A stretch of 64,000 bases of DNA from contig NZ_PGFG01000001.1 of assembly GCF_002797735.1 (NCBI RefSeq), positions 186,001 through 250,000 of the forward strand. Reading direction: 5' to 3'. Shown here piece after piece: positions 17,265 through 27,777 of this stretch. The notes beneath the pieces are model-generated. The model was not told the DNA's origin and made no database searches. It was given only the letters and a program-made list of their open reading frames with translations. Position 1 is the first letter of the stretch, and each line of letters opens with the position of its first letter. The stretch comes from Thermoflavifilum aggregans (GTDB lineage Bacteria; Bacteroidota; Bacteroidia; Chitinophagales; Chitinophagaceae). A program made the translations under genes and the position numbers.

Positions 17265-18329
17265 TTAATTAACAATCACGCTTTTTTCACCCTTTTCTGT
17301 GATTTGCCCGATTTCATAAGGGATTATTTCCGGAAATACCAATTTCAGTTCATGTATCAACTCTGCAGCGGCATCGGGTTTTACCGTAAACAGCAGGCCA
17401 CCGCTTGTCTGGGGATCGGCCAGCAGAGGCATCCATTGCATGTCGGCCAGCGAAACCTGGTGTCCGTAACTATCCCAGTTGCGTTGGGTGCCACCCGGCA
17501 CGGCTCCTGCTGAAATATAATCCCACAAAGCATCGGTAAGCAAAGGAATTTGTGGCCGGTGAAGAATGGCTGAATAACCGGCCCCTTCAGCCATTTCCAG
17601 CAAATGCCCCAGCAGGCCAAAGCCGGTGACATCTGTCATAGCCGTGACCGCCGGTTGTGTGCCCAGCCAACTGCCGACTTTGTTGAGCGTAGTCATCCAT
17701 TTCGTAGCAAGCGCCTGATGATCCGCGCGCAGCAATCCCTTCTTTTGGGCCGTGGTTAAAATGCCGATGCCGATGGGTTTGGTCAAGAATATGCGATCGC
17801 CCGGGAGGGCGGTATGATTTCTTCGGATCTGGGTTAATGGAGCAAGGCCGTTTACACATAATCCGAAAATGGGCTCGGGTGCATCGATACTATGTCCACC
17901 CGCCAGTGGAATCCGGGCTTCATTGCAGACAGCCCTTGCTCCCTCTACCACCTCATGTGCCAGCCAGGCGGGCAGTTTGTTTACCGGCCAGCCCAGGATA
18001 GCCAGCGCCATCACAGGTTCGCCGCCCATGGCATACACATCGCTCAGGGCATTGGCTGCGGCGATGCGACCAAAATCAAACGCATCATCTACAATGGGCA
18101 TGAAAAAATCGGTGGTGGCAATCAGGGCCTGGCCATTGCCCAAATCCAGCACGGCTGCATCGTCGCGATGTTCATAGCTCACCAGCAGGCCGGGAAACAT
18201 ACTCTGCGAGCCGGAGCGGTGGAGAATTTGTTCCAACACGGCCGGCGAAATTTTGCAACCGCAGCCGGCTCCGTGTGCATATTGGGTCAGGCGATATGCA
18301 GTTGTCAAAGAATTGTCCATGTGATTCAT
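17265..18329 (-). CDS. selD: Selenide, water dikinase (selenophosphate synthetase)
   Basis: SelD makes selenophosphate, the selenium donor, from selenide and ATP. The 354-residue protein has the N-terminal catalytic motif [11 protein letters not shown] with Cys23 and Lys26, so this is a cysteine form and needs no selenocysteine insertion. The AIRS-type ATP-binding segments follow ([25 protein letters not shown]). mnmH lies 13 bases upstream and consumes the product for tRNA 2-selenouridine. No selA, selB or tRNA-Sec is seen here. It is the last gene of the rho-mnmH-selD run. Its first ATG and a second one three codons later are both possible starts. Confidence 0.95.
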   Translation of the reverse strand: MNHMDNSLTTAYRLTQYAHGAGCGCKISPAVLEQILHRSGSQSMFPGLLVSYEHRDDAAVLDLGNGQALIATTDFFMPIVDDAFDFGRIAAANALSDVYAMGGEPVMALAILGWPVNKLPAWLAHEVVEGARAVCNEARIPLAGGHSIDAPEPIFGLCVNGLAPLTQIRRNHTALPGDRIFLTKPIGIGILTTAQKKGLLRADHQALATKWMTTLNKVGSWLGTQPAVTAMTDVTGFGLLGHLLEMAEGAGYSAILHRPQIPLLTDALWDYISAGAVPGGTQRNWDSYGHQVSLADMQWMPLLADPQTSGGLLFTVKPDAAAELIHELKLVFPEIIPYEIGQITEKGEKSVIVN

Positions 18330-18342
18330 TTTTTCATGAAAA

Positions 18343-19434
18343 TCAGGAAATACTTGCCTGTTTCAGGCACGTGATGATATGTTGCTCCGATGCATTTTCC
18401 ACAGGAATATGATGTACCGGAACAGATGGCTCGCGTTGATGGAGTGATTTTAGATAAAGCTTATCATAATAATGCAGCAGGATTTCAAAGCAGGCCTGTA
18501 TTTGCCGGGCATGCAGGTAATCCAAAGCCTGTTTGGTGGCTGCCCCGCCCAGTCGTTTGCTGATGCGCAGGATAGCCGCTTCCATCAGCCCCCGGTCATA
18601 AATCCCATATTCAGTCACAATTTGTTGCAGGCGTTGTTCGAATGGCACTTCCAGAAAATACAATGGTGCTTTTCGCATCTGTTGCCACAGGGCAGGGGGA
18701 ATTACCAGGTCACCGATTCGCTGGCTTTCATCTTCCATCCAGATACCGGTTTCCCGGATATCGGACCGCTGCAGCAAGCGGAAGATTTCCATGGCCAGCA
18801 GGTTTTCAAACATTTCCTGGGTGGGTTGCAGGGGCATGCCCAAGTCACCAAAGGCAGATCCGCGATGATGGGCGAGATCTTCCAGCTGGATGACCGGAAT
18901 ACCTTGCTCCCGCAGCTTTTGCAGCATACGGGTTTTCCCGGATCCGGTGTAACCGCCGATCAGCATAATGGGCAATGGGTGGGTAAAGCTCTGCAGCACA
19001 GCGTTGCGAAAAGCTTTATATCCACCCTGCAGCAGATAAACAGAATAGCCCATCAGGTCGAGCAGCCACGCGATGGCCTTGCTGCGCATACCGCCCCGCC
19101 AGCAATACAAACAAACTGATTGCTGATCAGGATGGTATTGTTTCAGGATAGCCTCTGCCTGTTCCGTGATCCTGCGCATCCTGGGCCCGAAGAAATCAAG
19201 CCCGGCACGAATAGCCACCTGCCTGCCCTGATGATGATAGATGGTGCCGACAATGGCTCGTTCCTCATCGGTGAACAAAGGCAGATGATGCGCCCCGGGG
19301 ACATGGGCGTGGTGGTATTCTGCAGGTGAACGTACATCCACTATGGGAACAGCTCCCGCAGAAGAGCCTGCCTGACAGGCCGGCCGGGTTACCAGTGAAA
19401 TAAACTGTTCAACCGGTAATGTTTGAACAGACAT
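18343..19434 (-). CDS. mnmH: tRNA 2-selenouridine synthase
   Basis: MnmH (SelU/YbbB) replaces the 2-thio group of wobble uridines in certain tRNAs with selenium, using selenophosphate and a geranylated intermediate. The 363-residue protein has an N-terminal rhodanese domain ([17 protein letters not shown]; the active cysteine is in CLYCWRGG, Cys108/Cys111) and a C-terminal P-loop domain with GGYTGSGKT at 160-168. Length and order match the family. The downstream selD supplies selenophosphate. The gap to rho is only 14 bases, so it is probably transcribed from the rho promoter. Confidence 0.95.
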   Translation of the reverse strand: MSVQTLPVEQFISLVTRPACQAGSSAGAVPIVDVRSPAEYHHAHVPGAHHLPLFTDEERAIVGTIYHHQGRQVAIRAGLDFFGPRMRRITEQAEAILKQYHPDQQSVCLYCWRGGMRSKAIAWLLDLMGYSVYLLQGGYKAFRNAVLQSFTHPLPIMLIGGYTGSGKTRMLQKLREQGIPVIQLEDLAHHRGSAFGDLGMPLQPTQEMFENLLAMEIFRLLQRSDIRETGIWMEDESQRIGDLVIPPALWQQMRKAPLYFLEVPFEQRLQQIVTEYGIYDRGLMEAAILRISKRLGGAATKQALDYLHARQIQACFEILLHYYDKLYLKSLHQREPSVPVHHIPVENASEQHIITCLKQASIS

Positions 19435-19448
19435 GATTCATTCCGCAA

Positions 19449-21080
19449 TCAGCTATTCATGGAAATCAGGAATTCTTCATTGCTCTTGGTACCTTTCATG
19501 TGATCCAGCAGGAAGGTCATGGCCTCTTCGGTTGTCATGTCGGCCAGGTGTTTGCGCAGAATCCACATGCGCTGGAGTACGTCTTTTTCCAGCAGCAAAT
19601 CCTCTCTTCGGGTGGAAGAAGCGTTTAGGTCAATGGCCGGGAAGATACGTTTGTTAGCCAAGCGGCGATCGAGCTGGAGTTCCATATTGCCCGTACCCTT
19701 GAATTCTTCAAAGATCACTTCATCCATCTTCGAACCCGTATCGATGAGGGCCGTAGCCAGAATGGTGAGAGAGCCACCGTTTTCAATTTTGCGGGCTGCT
19801 CCGAAAAATTGTTTGGGTTTGTGCAGGGCATTGGCTTCCACGCCTCCGCTGAGCACTTTTCCCGAAGCCGGCATCACGGTATTGTGGGCGCGTGCCAGGC
19901 GGGTAATGGAATCGAGCAGAATCACCACATCGTGGCCACATTCAACCAGCCGTTTGGCTTTCTGCAGAACGATGGAAGAAACTTTCACATGTTTTTCTGC
20001 CGGCTCATCGAAGGTAGAAGCAATCACTTCAGCCCGTACGCTTCGTTCCATATCTGTAACCTCTTCCGGACGTTCATCAATCAGCAACACCATCAGATAC
20101 ACTTCCGGATGGTTGGTTGCAATGGCATTGGCCACCTCTTTCAGCAACATGGTTTTTCCTGTTTTGGGCTGGGCAACAATCAATCCCCTCTGGCCCTTTC
20201 CGATCGGGGTAAACAGGTCCATGATGCGGGTGGAATAATTGGTGGCACTGGTAACCAGATTTAGTTTTTCGTAGGGGAACAAGGGGGTGAGATAATCAAA
20301 CGGCACCCGATCGCGCACTTCTTCGGGTTTTCGGCCGTTGATAGTTTCCACCTTCAGCAGGGCAAAATATTTTTCCCCTTCCTTAGGCGGCCTGACGGCG
20401 CCCTGCACGGTATCGCCGGTTTTCAGTCCGAATAACTTAATTTGAGAAGGAGACACGTAAATATCATCCGGGGAGCTGAGGTAGTTGTAGTCGGATGAAC
20501 GCAGAAAACCGTAGCCGTCGGGCATCATTTCCAGCACGCCTTCGCTGATGATAACCCCGTCAAATTCGATATTGAAATGCACATCGCGGGGCGACACACG
20601 GGCTTTTTCTTCTTCAGCCGGTTCTTCGATAACGGGCTCTTCTTCGGGAACCTCCACGTCTACGTCGTTATCCTCTTCTGAACTGAGCAGCAAGGGATCA
20701 TCATCCAATGGGGGAGCGACCGGTTCTTGCTCTTGCGGCGCAGTTGATTTTCTGCCCCTGCGCGTTGTGCGTTTTGATTCTTCAGCAGATTCTTCTGTTG
20801 CTTCAGCCGGGGCAGGAGCAGCGGTTTCTTCCGGTGCCGGCTGTTGCTTGCGGGCAATGCGTTTGCGTCTTGGCTTTCCTGCCTTGCCGGCAGCCAGATT
20901 GGTTTCTTCAGTAGTTGTTTCCATCCCGTTCACGGCATGTTGTTCGGCCTGAGCATCCAGGATCCGATGAATCAGCTCTTCACGGTTAAGTTTGTTGGCA
21001 TCGGGGATATTGAATTGAGCTGCAATATCCATCAACTCGACATCAAGCATGTCGTTCAGTTGCGAAAATTGATACATCAT
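19449..21080 (-). CDS. rho: Transcription termination factor Rho
   Basis: Rho is a hexameric RNA-dependent ATPase that ends transcription. The 543-residue protein has an N-terminal helical domain ([18 protein letters not shown]), then an insertion of about 110 residues rich in Ala, Glu, Pro and Arg (about 60-170), an RNA-binding cold-shock domain ([21 protein letters not shown], then DIYVSPSQI), and the ATPase core with Walker [12 protein letters not shown] and Walker [15 protein letters not shown]. The long charged insert makes it larger than the 419-residue E. coli protein and is typical of Bacteroidota Rho. It heads a likely rho-mnmH-selD transcript. The 332-base gap upstream is a place where autoregulation could occur, but no clear leader structure is seen. 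Confidence 0.96.
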   Translation of the reverse strand: MMYQFSQLNDMLDVELMDIAAQFNIPDANKLNREELIHRILDAQAEQHAVNGMETTTEETNLAAGKAGKPRRKRIARKQQPAPEETAAPAPAEATEESAEESKRTTRRGRKSTAPQEQEPVAPPLDDDPLLLSSEEDNDVDVEVPEEEPVIEEPAEEEKARVSPRDVHFNIEFDGVIISEGVLEMMPDGYGFLRSSDYNYLSSPDDIYVSPSQIKLFGLKTGDTVQGAVRPPKEGEKYFALLKVETINGRKPEEVRDRVPFDYLTPLFPYEKLNLVTSATNYSTRIMDLFTPIGKGQRGLIVAQPKTGKTMLLKEVANAIATNHPEVYLMVLLIDERPEEVTDMERSVRAEVIASTFDEPAEKHVKVSSIVLQKAKRLVECGHDVVILLDSITRLARAHNTVMPASGKVLSGGVEANALHKPKQFFGAARKIENGGSLTILATALIDTGSKMDEVIFEEFKGTGNMELQLDRRLANKRIFPAIDLNASSTRREDLLLEKDVLQRMWILRKHLADMTTEEAMTFLLDHMKGTKSNEEFLISMNS

Positions 21081-21412
21081 GTAACAATGAGTTAGTTAAC
21101 CAAAATACGTATGTCATGAAAGTCTTTTGCGTTTACGATCGGCACGATAATCCATGTGTTCTGTCCATCATTCAAAACCAATGAGCGCTGTTTCAGGCTT
21201 ATGGTTGTTCTCAGAAAATGATTTGAGTTAATCAAGGAGAAGAATGCGTAAGACTTTGAACAGTCAAACCAAGCTGGTGCAAGATTACAACAAGTTTTGA
21301 TTATATCAAAATTTTTCGGGTTTCAGTTGCTTGCTGATTTTTCGTGTCGGCTGGATGAAGTTTAATATTTTTGCCCGGCGTGTGATTGTAAGTTCTCTTT
21401 TTCCGCTTGCCT
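21081..21412. other. 332-base divergent gap between rho and asnS
   Basis: No gene, tRNA or strong hairpin is visible. The only supported element is the asnS -7 motif at 21366-21373. On the rho side I do not find a convincing TAnnTTTG motif, so rho may have a long leader or a diverged promoter. Confidence 0.5.
21366..21373 (+). promoter_or_regulatory. Candidate -7 element for asnS
   Basis: TATTTTTG fits TAnnTTTG and lies 40 bases before the ATG at 21413. No clear TTG is at the expected distance, so only the -7 element is supported. Confidence 0.45.
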
Positions 21413-22849
21413 ATGCCAGAACATATTCGTATTCGGGAAGTCTTGCAGATGGAGCCACCCAGGCCATTGCTAACCATCAAAGGCTGGGTGCGAACCTTCC
21501 GGAATGATCAGTTTATAGCGGTAAACGATGGTTCCTGTCATGAGAATTTGCAGGTGGTCATAGATCCTGCTCAGTTTGATACCACCATATTGAAACGCAT
21601 TACCACGGGAGCGGCCATCATGGCCCGTGGCGAGTTGGTAGCCTCCATAGGCCGCGGGCAAAAGGTAGAGCTTAAGGCAAGCCAGATCGAAATTTTAGGA
21701 GATTGTGATCCGGAAACCTATCCCCTGCAGCCCAAAAAACACAGCCTGGAGTTTCTGCGCGAGCACGCCCATCTTCGCATGCGCACGCAGACCTTTGGTG
21801 CTGTATTCCGCATCCGCCACAGCCTGGCTTATGCTATTCATCATTTTTTTCATCAGAGAGGGTTCATTTATCTGCACACGCCCATCATCACGGCCAGCGA
21901 TGCAGAAGGAGCGGGCGAACTGTTTCAGGTAACTACGCTCGATTTGCAGCACATTCCCCTAAATGAACGAGGTGAAGTGGATTATTCCCAGGATTTTTTT
22001 GGACGCAAAGCCAATCTTACCGTATCTGGTCAGCTGGAAGGCGAACTGGGTGCATTGGCTTTCAGCCGGATATATACTTTTGGTCCTACTTTCCGGGCCG
22101 AAAATTCCAATACCACGCGCCATCTGGCTGAATTCTGGATGATTGAACCGGAAATGGCTTTTTATGATTTGAACGATAACATGGATCTGGCAGAGGAATT
22201 CATCAAATATATCATCCGGTTTGTACTTGAACAACATCCCACTGACCTGCAGTGGCTAGCAGCCCGCCTCAAAGAAGAAGAAAGCAAAAAGCCCCAGCAG
22301 GAAAGACTTGAAATGGAGCTGGTGGAAAAATTGCATTTCGTGGTGGAAAACCCTTTTGAACGCATTACCTATACAGATGCTTTTGAAATTTTGAAAAACA
22401 GTCCGCAGAACAAAAAGAAAAAGTTTCAGTTCCCTGTTGAGCAATGGGGCATGGACCTGCAAAGCGAACATGAGCGGTATCTGGTAGAAAAATATTTCAA
22501 AAAACCGGTGATTATTACGGATTATCCGAAAGAAATCAAAGCTTTTTACATGCGCCAGAATGATGATGGCCGCACGGTACGGGCTATGGATATTCTGTTC
22601 CCGGGTATTGGTGAAATTGTGGGTGGCTCACAGCGCGAAGAACGCTATGACAGGCTGTTGCAGCGCATGCAGGAGTTGCATATTTCTCCGCAGGAACTGT
22701 ATTGGTATCTCGATAGCAGAAAATTTGGAGGTTGCCCCCATTCCGGCTTTGGATTGGGTTTTGAGCGAATGGTACAATTTGTTACTGGCATGAACAATAT
22801 CCGCGATGTGATTCCATTTCCCAGAACGCCCAAAAATATTGCGTTTTAA
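21413..22849 (+). CDS. asnS: Asparaginyl-tRNA synthetase
   Basis: Class II synthetase that charges tRNA-Asn. The 478-residue protein (start at the ATG at 21413; a TTG two codons upstream is in frame but less likely) has an N-terminal OB-fold anticodon-binding domain ([22 protein letters not shown]) and a C-terminal catalytic domain with motif 2 ([24 protein letters not shown]) and motif 3 ([12 protein letters not shown]). [22 protein letters not shown] near residue 165 is characteristic of AsnRS and separates it from AspRS. It is transcribed alone, divergent from rho. Confidence 0.95.
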   Translation: MPEHIRIREVLQMEPPRPLLTIKGWVRTFRNDQFIAVNDGSCHENLQVVIDPAQFDTTILKRITTGAAIMARGELVASIGRGQKVELKASQIEILGDCDPETYPLQPKKHSLEFLREHAHLRMRTQTFGAVFRIRHSLAYAIHHFFHQRGFIYLHTPIITASDAEGAGELFQVTTLDLQHIPLNERGEVDYSQDFFGRKANLTVSGQLEGELGALAFSRIYTFGPTFRAENSNTTRHLAEFWMIEPEMAFYDLNDNMDLAEEFIKYIIRFVLEQHPTDLQWLAARLKEEESKKPQQERLEMELVEKLHFVVENPFERITYTDAFEILKNSPQNKKKKFQFPVEQWGMDLQSEHERYLVEKYFKKPVIITDYPKEIKAFYMRQNDDGRTVRAMDILFPGIGEIVGGSQREERYDRLLQRMQELHISPQELYWYLDSRKFGGCPHSGFGLGFERMVQFVTGMNNIRDVIPFPRTPKNIAF

Positions 22850-22907
22850 AAGAAAATATTCTGTAGCGGATTGACGTTAATGGATAGCTCAATAAAACCA
22901 ATTTGCC

Positions 22908-23687
22908 GTGAAAGCATTTGTTTTCACCAGTTGCCTAGCTTTGCTGGCACTGGCATTTTATACCGGCTGTAAAAAAGAGCTGTCATTGGAATTACGCAGT
23001 CCTATTGACAGTATGGATACTACCGGTGGTTCGCAGCCGGTGGATACCGCACAGGATAGCCTGAATTATCAGCCCACATCGGCAGGTTCCTATTGGTATT
23101 ATTACCCTTCCAATAATTCCAGCCAGTTATTTTTAAGTGTGATTTCCAGCAATAAAGACACTTCCTTTCACGGCCACAGCTATCATATTTTTACATTTAA
23201 CTTCAGTGGTAATAGTACAGAAGGTTATATGAGACGCGAAGGAAATGCCTATTATGCAGCAGGTGGATTATTCTCCGCTGCATCGTTTGTTTCTTCAGTT
23301 TCCGGTTCTCTGCCCCAACCCATGCTTGATTCCCTGCAATACGCTGAAGTGTTGTATTTACGGTCCGATTTGCCGGATGGAAGCAGCTGGACACAAACGC
23401 AGGATTTTACTTATCAAAGCAGCAGTGTACAGGTAGAATTGAAACTAAATTTCAACTTTTCCATTCAATCACATACTGCAAATATGCTTTTGCAGAATCA
23501 GGCATTTTCAAAAGTTATTACGGAAAACATGACGGTGCAGGTGCAGATGCTGGTAAACGGTGTAACCCTGTATAACCAGGCATTTACATCTACCATTCTT
23601 GCGGCCAATAAGGTGGGCATCATATCCTTCACCAGCCTGGATGGTACCGGGCAGGAAATTGATTTGTATAATTATCAGATTAACTGA
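22908..23687 (+). CDS. Hypothetical lipoprotein
   Basis: A 259-residue protein of unknown function that starts with GTG. The N-terminus KAFVFTSCLALLALAFYTGCKK is a lipoprotein signal with the modified Cys at residue 21. The mature part is rich in Ser, Thr, Asn and aromatic residues and is predicted mostly beta-strand (SAGSYWYYYPSNNSS, HSYHIFTFNFSG). This is typical of surface or periplasmic lipoproteins in Bacteroidota. It lies 58 bases downstream of asnS and converges on the response-regulator gene with a gap of only 4 bases. No family is recognised. Confidence 0.65.
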   Translation: MKAFVFTSCLALLALAFYTGCKKELSLELRSPIDSMDTTGGSQPVDTAQDSLNYQPTSAGSYWYYYPSNNSSQLFLSVISSNKDTSFHGHSYHIFTFNFSGNSTEGYMRREGNAYYAAGGLFSAASFVSSVSGSLPQPMLDSLQYAEVLYLRSDLPDGSSWTQTQDFTYQSSSVQVELKLNFNFSIQSHTANMLLQNQAFSKVITENMTVQVQMLVNGVTLYNQAFTSTILAANKVGIISFTSLDGTGQEIDLYNYQIN

Positions 23688-23691
23688 ATAT

Positions 23692-24453
23692 TCAGAATTT
23701 CGGGACAGCCTGCAACAATGTTTGTAATTTATGTGCAGCAACGGGAAGCACGGTCCCGTTATTCATCAATACTTCCCGATGATCGGTATCTATTTCTGCT
23801 ACATGATTCAGTTGCACCAGATGCATGGGATGAATTTGTAAAAATCCTGCCAGCTTGATGAACAATCGCAGATAGTCATCAAATGATTTTTCTGCAAGCA
23901 GCCGCGTATTTTCCAGACCCAGCAGAGCGAATCCATCCTGTTGACTAATATGTACGATATCATTTATTGAAACACCCATCCAGCTTAGCTGAACGGGCAC
24001 AGCCAGCATCGGCGGAGCATCTGTTTGTGTAATGTTGTGCTTGAGTGTAGCAAGCCGGATGTGTTTTTCGTGATAAGGCTGGTGAATAAGCATATCCTGC
24101 AGCACATCCATCAATGCTTTTTTGTTCAAGGGTTTCAGCAGCAAATGTATTTCACTGAAGGCAAGTATTTGTGCGGTATTGCGTTCGTGTGCGGTAATGA
24201 AGGTCAATTCAGTTTCATCCATATCATGCATGCGTTCTGCAACAGAAAAACCATGTGTTTCTGTAAGGTCAAGATCCACAATGATCCAGTCGGGATGCCA
24301 GATATGCATCATTAATTCTGCCTGAAACAAATCAGCAGCATACAGGCAGGTTTCAACCGGATACAAATCCTGCCGGGAAAGCATCATGGAAATGATAGCA
24401 TGACTATCGGGCTCATCATCTATCACAAGCACGCGAAAAGCATGGGAATACAT
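23692..24453 (-). CDS. LytTR-type response regulator
   Basis: A 253-residue two-component regulator. The start is placed at the ATG at 24453 (MYSHAFRVLVIDDEP); the frame extends 14 codons further upstream, but this would add an unusual N-terminus. The receiver domain has the acidic pair DDE at 12-14, the likely phosphoacceptor Asp60 in IIVDLDL and the conserved Lys in LLLKPLNKK. The C-terminal 100 residues (ISQQDGFALLGLENTRLLAEKSF, HLVQLNHVAEI, NNGTVLPVAAHKL) fit a LytTR DNA-binding domain, though somewhat diverged. The cognate kinase is encoded directly upstream. Target genes are unknown. Confidence 0.85.
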   Translation of the reverse strand: MYSHAFRVLVIDDEPDSHAIISMMLSRQDLYPVETCLYAADLFQAELMMHIWHPDWIIVDLDLTETHGFSVAERMHDMDETELTFITAHERNTAQILAFSEIHLLLKPLNKKALMDVLQDMLIHQPYHEKHIRLATLKHNITQTDAPPMLAVPVQLSWMGVSINDIVHISQQDGFALLGLENTRLLAEKSFDDYLRLFIKLAGFLQIHPMHLVQLNHVAEIDTDHREVLMNNGTVLPVAAHKLQTLLQAVPKF

Positions 24454-24494
24454 GGGATGAATGTTTTTGGGGTAAAATAATATAACTTGAATCA

Positions 24495-26594
24495 TTATGT
24501 TTGTGGTACCCAGATACGCACCAGTGTACCCGACACATCACCCAATTTTTCTTCCTTATCAATTATTTCAATCCGGATTTCGGTATGAAATATTTTATTT
24601 ATCCACTCAGCACGCATTTTGCTTAATTCCATGCCGGCCATCAAATGTTTTCTGAAATTATCCATTCCCATTTCCCTGGTACGTTTGATGCCTATTCCAT
24701 TATCTTCAACATTGCAAACAAGTACATCTTCTTTTTCTTCGAAATGAATGATGATTCTGCCTTTGTGACGAGGATGATTGATGCCATGTTTGACGGCATT
24801 TTCTACATAAGGCTGTAATAACATGGTTGGTATTTCTGTACGATCCGGATCTATTTCCGGATCTATTCTGATTTCATAATCCATTCTTTCCTCAAAGCGC
24901 ATTTTTTCCAGCCTTAAATAAGTTTGCAGATACTGGATTTCTTCTTCAAGGGATACAAAATTCAGCCGGGACATCTCCAGCGTTTGCCGGATAAGCAATG
25001 AAAAGTCAGACAGGTATTCCTGAGCAAGCTCATCATGTTTTTGCATGATAAAAAGCTGAATCGAATTTAGGCAATTGAAAATAAAATGAGGATTCATTTG
25101 TGCCCGGATAGCCTTAAGCTCAAGCTCGTTTAGCTTTAGCTGATATTCTGCTTCCAGCTTCATCCGCCGAAGTTCATTTAATTCTTTGGTGACAGATTCC
25201 AGCTGATGTTTTTTATCGGCAGATATTTGTTCTAATTGTTGCAGATCTGTACTTAGCTTTTGTATCTGCCGGCTCATTTCCTGAATAGATTTTTGCTGCC
25301 GGATAATCGTTTCTGTCTGCACTCTTCTTTCATGATATGCAGCGCTAAGGAGAAAACTAACCAGGGCACATACACTTCCCACCATTAATATCTTGAATGA
25401 AAACATCTGCATGCCATAGGAAATCTGGTTAGCCGGCAATAAAAGACCTGCATGAAAGGAAAGGATACTAGTTAAAAATAGTATCCATGCACCAAGCAAA
25501 AAATATTTTATGGCTTTGTTTTTCCTGCGTGGATGCAGCCACCACAAAAAAACGACAATAGGAGTTAATGAAGCATAGAAAAACAATATGTATAAAATTC
25601 TGGCAGCCCGATAGTGTCCGGTAAACATAAAAATCCATTGCGCGCCGATAAACAAAACAATGAGAAGAAGTGCGAATTGAAAAGATTTAATTATCCATTT
25701 GGATGAAAAATAAATTGAAACCAGGTTTTTACTGAAAGCTGCAAATGGCAGATAAAAACACAGCAAAGGCCCTGAAATATCAAAGACATATTGTAAGACT
25801 GGCAGGGAGGCAAAAAGGGAAAACTGGTAAGGATATGCAGCTAGTTTGGCGAAGAAATACAGTATCATCGCTAAAGAAAACAATCCTATCAATCCATACA
25901 TAGGTTCACGTGTTTTCCCATATCCGATAAGCGCCAGCACGCCTATGATAAACAACAATCCAGTTATGAAAAAAACCCATCTGCTTATGGGTGCATACAG
26001 CAAATTTTGCTGCTCGGCAAACTGGTTCCACGTATCAGCCGCATAAAGCCTGGAATAGAGCGGATTTTCTATATCATAGATGTTGATAATGTGCAGATAA
26101 AACACACTTGTAGTATTGGCCGGAAGATGCAGAAGAAAAGCAAAGCGATTCCATTTGTTCCATCCACTGCCTTTTTCCATTAAACCTGCGCTTGCAGCAA
26201 GACGATAGGAGCCATCCGGTTGCAGGGAGTAAAAATAGGCATGGTCGGGATATCCTACGTACCAGTATATATCATCGCGCTGGACACCCGGGTTGAATAT
26301 TGATATCCTAAGCCAGAAATCGTGAACATGAGAATTAATCCATGGCAAATCATGAAAATTACGAGGAGAAAGAAAATATTGATGTACAATTTTTTCAATA
26401 GAATATCCGCGCGATGAATCGTTGAATGTGGCGGTGTATGATCTGATATCGATAGCAGTATCGGGCTGGGATTGTGACAAAACAAAAGTATCGGCCTGAA
26501 GGGTTCCGACAGCTACGGCTTTGCCAAGCAGACAAAAGATGGCCAGTACGCAAAGCAGGTGTAATTTTCCCTGTTGAAAAATAAAATATTTCAT
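24495..26594 (-). CDS. LytS-type sensor histidine kinase with 7TM-DISM-like sensor
   Basis: A 699-residue membrane kinase. A signal-like N-terminus is followed by an extracellular beta-rich domain (about 35-200), seven hydrophobic segments (about 205-420), a coiled coil (about 422-490, from HERRVQTETI) and the His_kinase domain with the phosphoacceptor His503 in NPHFIFNCLNS. The ATP-binding part has ENAVKHGINH, the N-box, and VEDNGIGI. The sensor layout matches 7TMR-DISM (7TMR-DISMED2) receptors, which are thought to bind small ligands or carbohydrates. The response-regulator gene follows after 41 bases, forming a typical pair. Confidence 0.9.
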   Translation of the reverse strand: MKYFIFQQGKLHLLCVLAIFCLLGKAVAVGTLQADTFVLSQSQPDTAIDIRSYTATFNDSSRGYSIEKIVHQYFLSPRNFHDLPWINSHVHDFWLRISIFNPGVQRDDIYWYVGYPDHAYFYSLQPDGSYRLAASAGLMEKGSGWNKWNRFAFLLHLPANTTSVFYLHIINIYDIENPLYSRLYAADTWNQFAEQQNLLYAPISRWVFFITGLLFIIGVLALIGYGKTREPMYGLIGLFSLAMILYFFAKLAAYPYQFSLFASLPVLQYVFDISGPLLCFYLPFAAFSKNLVSIYFSSKWIIKSFQFALLLIVLFIGAQWIFMFTGHYRAARILYILFFYASLTPIVVFLWWLHPRRKNKAIKYFLLGAWILFLTSILSFHAGLLLPANQISYGMQMFSFKILMVGSVCALVSFLLSAAYHERRVQTETIIRQQKSIQEMSRQIQKLSTDLQQLEQISADKKHQLESVTKELNELRRMKLEAEYQLKLNELELKAIRAQMNPHFIFNCLNSIQLFIMQKHDELAQEYLSDFSLLIRQTLEMSRLNFVSLEEEIQYLQTYLRLEKMRFEERMDYEIRIDPEIDPDRTEIPTMLLQPYVENAVKHGINHPRHKGRIIIHFEEKEDVLVCNVEDNGIGIKRTREMGMDNFRKHLMAGMELSKMRAEWINKIFHTEIRIEIIDKEEKLGDVSGTLVRIWVPQT

Positions 26595-26700
26595 TTGCCT
26601 GTGCTGAACGATATCAGCATTTTTTTATAAATCGCCTTATGGCGGATGATCAGGAATCAGATTTCAGGTACAAAGTACCATGTGTGGCGCAAAAACCATT

Positions 26701-26937
26701 CTATGATTTCATCAATTCATCAATAGCACGGGCCAATTGCCTGTCTTTTTCCGTAATCGTATTGCCGGCATCATGCGTGGTCAGGTAAATGGTAACTTTG
26801 TTGTACACATTTTCCCAGTAGGGATGGTGATCCATTTTTTCGGCAAGCATGGCCACACGTGTCATAAAGGCAAATGCTTCTGAAAAATCACGAAATACAA
26901 AAGTTCTGACTAGTTGATTGTCCTTTTCTTCCCACAT
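26701..26937 (-). CDS. phhB: 4a-hydroxytetrahydrobiopterin dehydratase
   Basis: Pterin-4a-carbinolamine dehydratase recycles the pterin cofactor of aromatic amino-acid hydroxylases. This copy is 78 residues, shorter than the usual 95-115. It keeps the core motif [24 protein letters not shown], with the paired histidines and the following Pro and Trp that form the active site. The missing part is the N-terminal strand. No phenylalanine hydroxylase gene is in view. It is the last gene of the trmB, alkyltransferase-like, IPExxxVDY-like set. Confidence 0.88.
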   Translation of the reverse strand: MWEEKDNQLVRTFVFRDFSEAFAFMTRVAMLAEKMDHHPYWENVYNKVTIYLTTHDAGNTITEKDRQLARAIDELMKS

Positions 26938-26955
26938 GATTATGAATTTTTGATT

Positions 26956-27408
26956 TTACAAAATCAGATTTCTGCGGTTCTTCAGTTCTTCCCGAGATAA
27001 TTCAACTGCCATTCTGATGTAGGGAAGCTGTTTCAGATCCATTAACAATCCTTCCCGCTCGTTTGTTGTAAAATAAGGCCCTTTGATCATCCAGATATAG
27101 TTGAGGTGTTTTACTTCCGGAAGTAACGCCATTCCCTGTTTGTGATTGTTATAGAGATAATGTACGTTAAGCAGGCGTGCATCCAGGTATTCGAATACAG
27201 TAAAAAAATAAGTTCTTCGGTTTTGTTTCCATGCAATTTCCAGATCAAGGTTAACCCGGAAATTCGTGTTCAGGTCCTGATTCAGATGCCAGCAGAGTTC
27301 ATAATCTGGCAGGTCAGACACCATACCTATTAGCTGAGTTGACTCAAAGAACTGTTCAACAAGTTGTTGCTCATCCAGTTTTAATATTTTCGGTTGGGAG
27401 GTTTTCAT
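26956..27408 (-). CDS. IPExxxVDY-like family protein
   Basis: A 150-residue protein that resembles the Bacteroidota-restricted IPExxxVDY family. The signature appears in the diverged form LLPEVKHLNYIWMIKG at about residues 94-109. Other features are NTNFRVNLDLEI and the acidic/basic C-terminus. The function of the family is unknown. It lies between the alkyltransferase-like gene (12 bases upstream) and phhB (18 bases downstream) on the same strand. The start at MKTSQPKILKL is the first available ATG and fits the family length. Confidence 0.75.
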   Translation of the reverse strand: MKTSQPKILKLDEQQLVEQFFESTQLIGMVSDLPDYELCWHLNQDLNTNFRVNLDLEIAWKQNRRTYFFTVFEYLDARLLNVHYLYNNHKQGMALLPEVKHLNYIWMIKGPYFTTNEREGLLMDLKQLPYIRMAVELSREELKNRRNLIL

Positions 27409-27420
27409 GTGTGCCTGGTG

Positions 27421-27777
27421 TTATTGATGTTGATGCGGATCCCAGAATACCTGTTCAAAATTTACGACCTGATCATGGATTACTTTTACGCCTTCTTGTT
27501 CCAGCAATTCCTGCATCAAGGTGGGTGTGGCAAAATGATGTTTGCCTGTCAGCAGTCCTTTGCGGTTTACTACCCGGTGGGCAGGCACAGGCGGTAACAC
27601 TCGATGCGACTGGTTCATGGCCCATCCCACCATTCGGGCTGATATTCTCATGCCACAGGCTTCGGCAATAGCGCCATAGGTGGTTACCCGTCCACGCGGC
27701 ACTTTGCGCACCAGCTCATAGACCCGTTCCAGAAAATTGGGCGGGGCTGCGGATGAAGATTTAGTCTGCCTGTTCAT
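27421..27777 (-). CDS. Alkyltransferase-like (MGMT family) protein lacking the acceptor cysteine
   Basis: A 118-residue protein equivalent to the C-terminal DNA-binding domain of O6-alkylguanine-DNA alkyltransferase. Family elements are VPRGRVTTYGAIAEACG (recognition helix region) and RMVGWAMNQ. In the active-site motif PCHRV the acceptor cysteine is replaced by alanine: PAHRVVNRKG. Such proteins bind O6-alkylguanine and flag it for nucleotide excision repair without repairing it directly; the alkyltransferase-like proteins known best have Trp here. Its start overlaps the 3' end of trmB by 17 bases, so translation is probably coupled. Confidence 0.88.
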   Translation of the reverse strand: MNRQTKSSSAAPPNFLERVYELVRKVPRGRVTTYGAIAEACGMRISARMVGWAMNQSHRVLPPVPAHRVVNRKGLLTGKHHFATPTLMQELLEQEGVKVIHDQVVNFEQVFWDPHQHQ

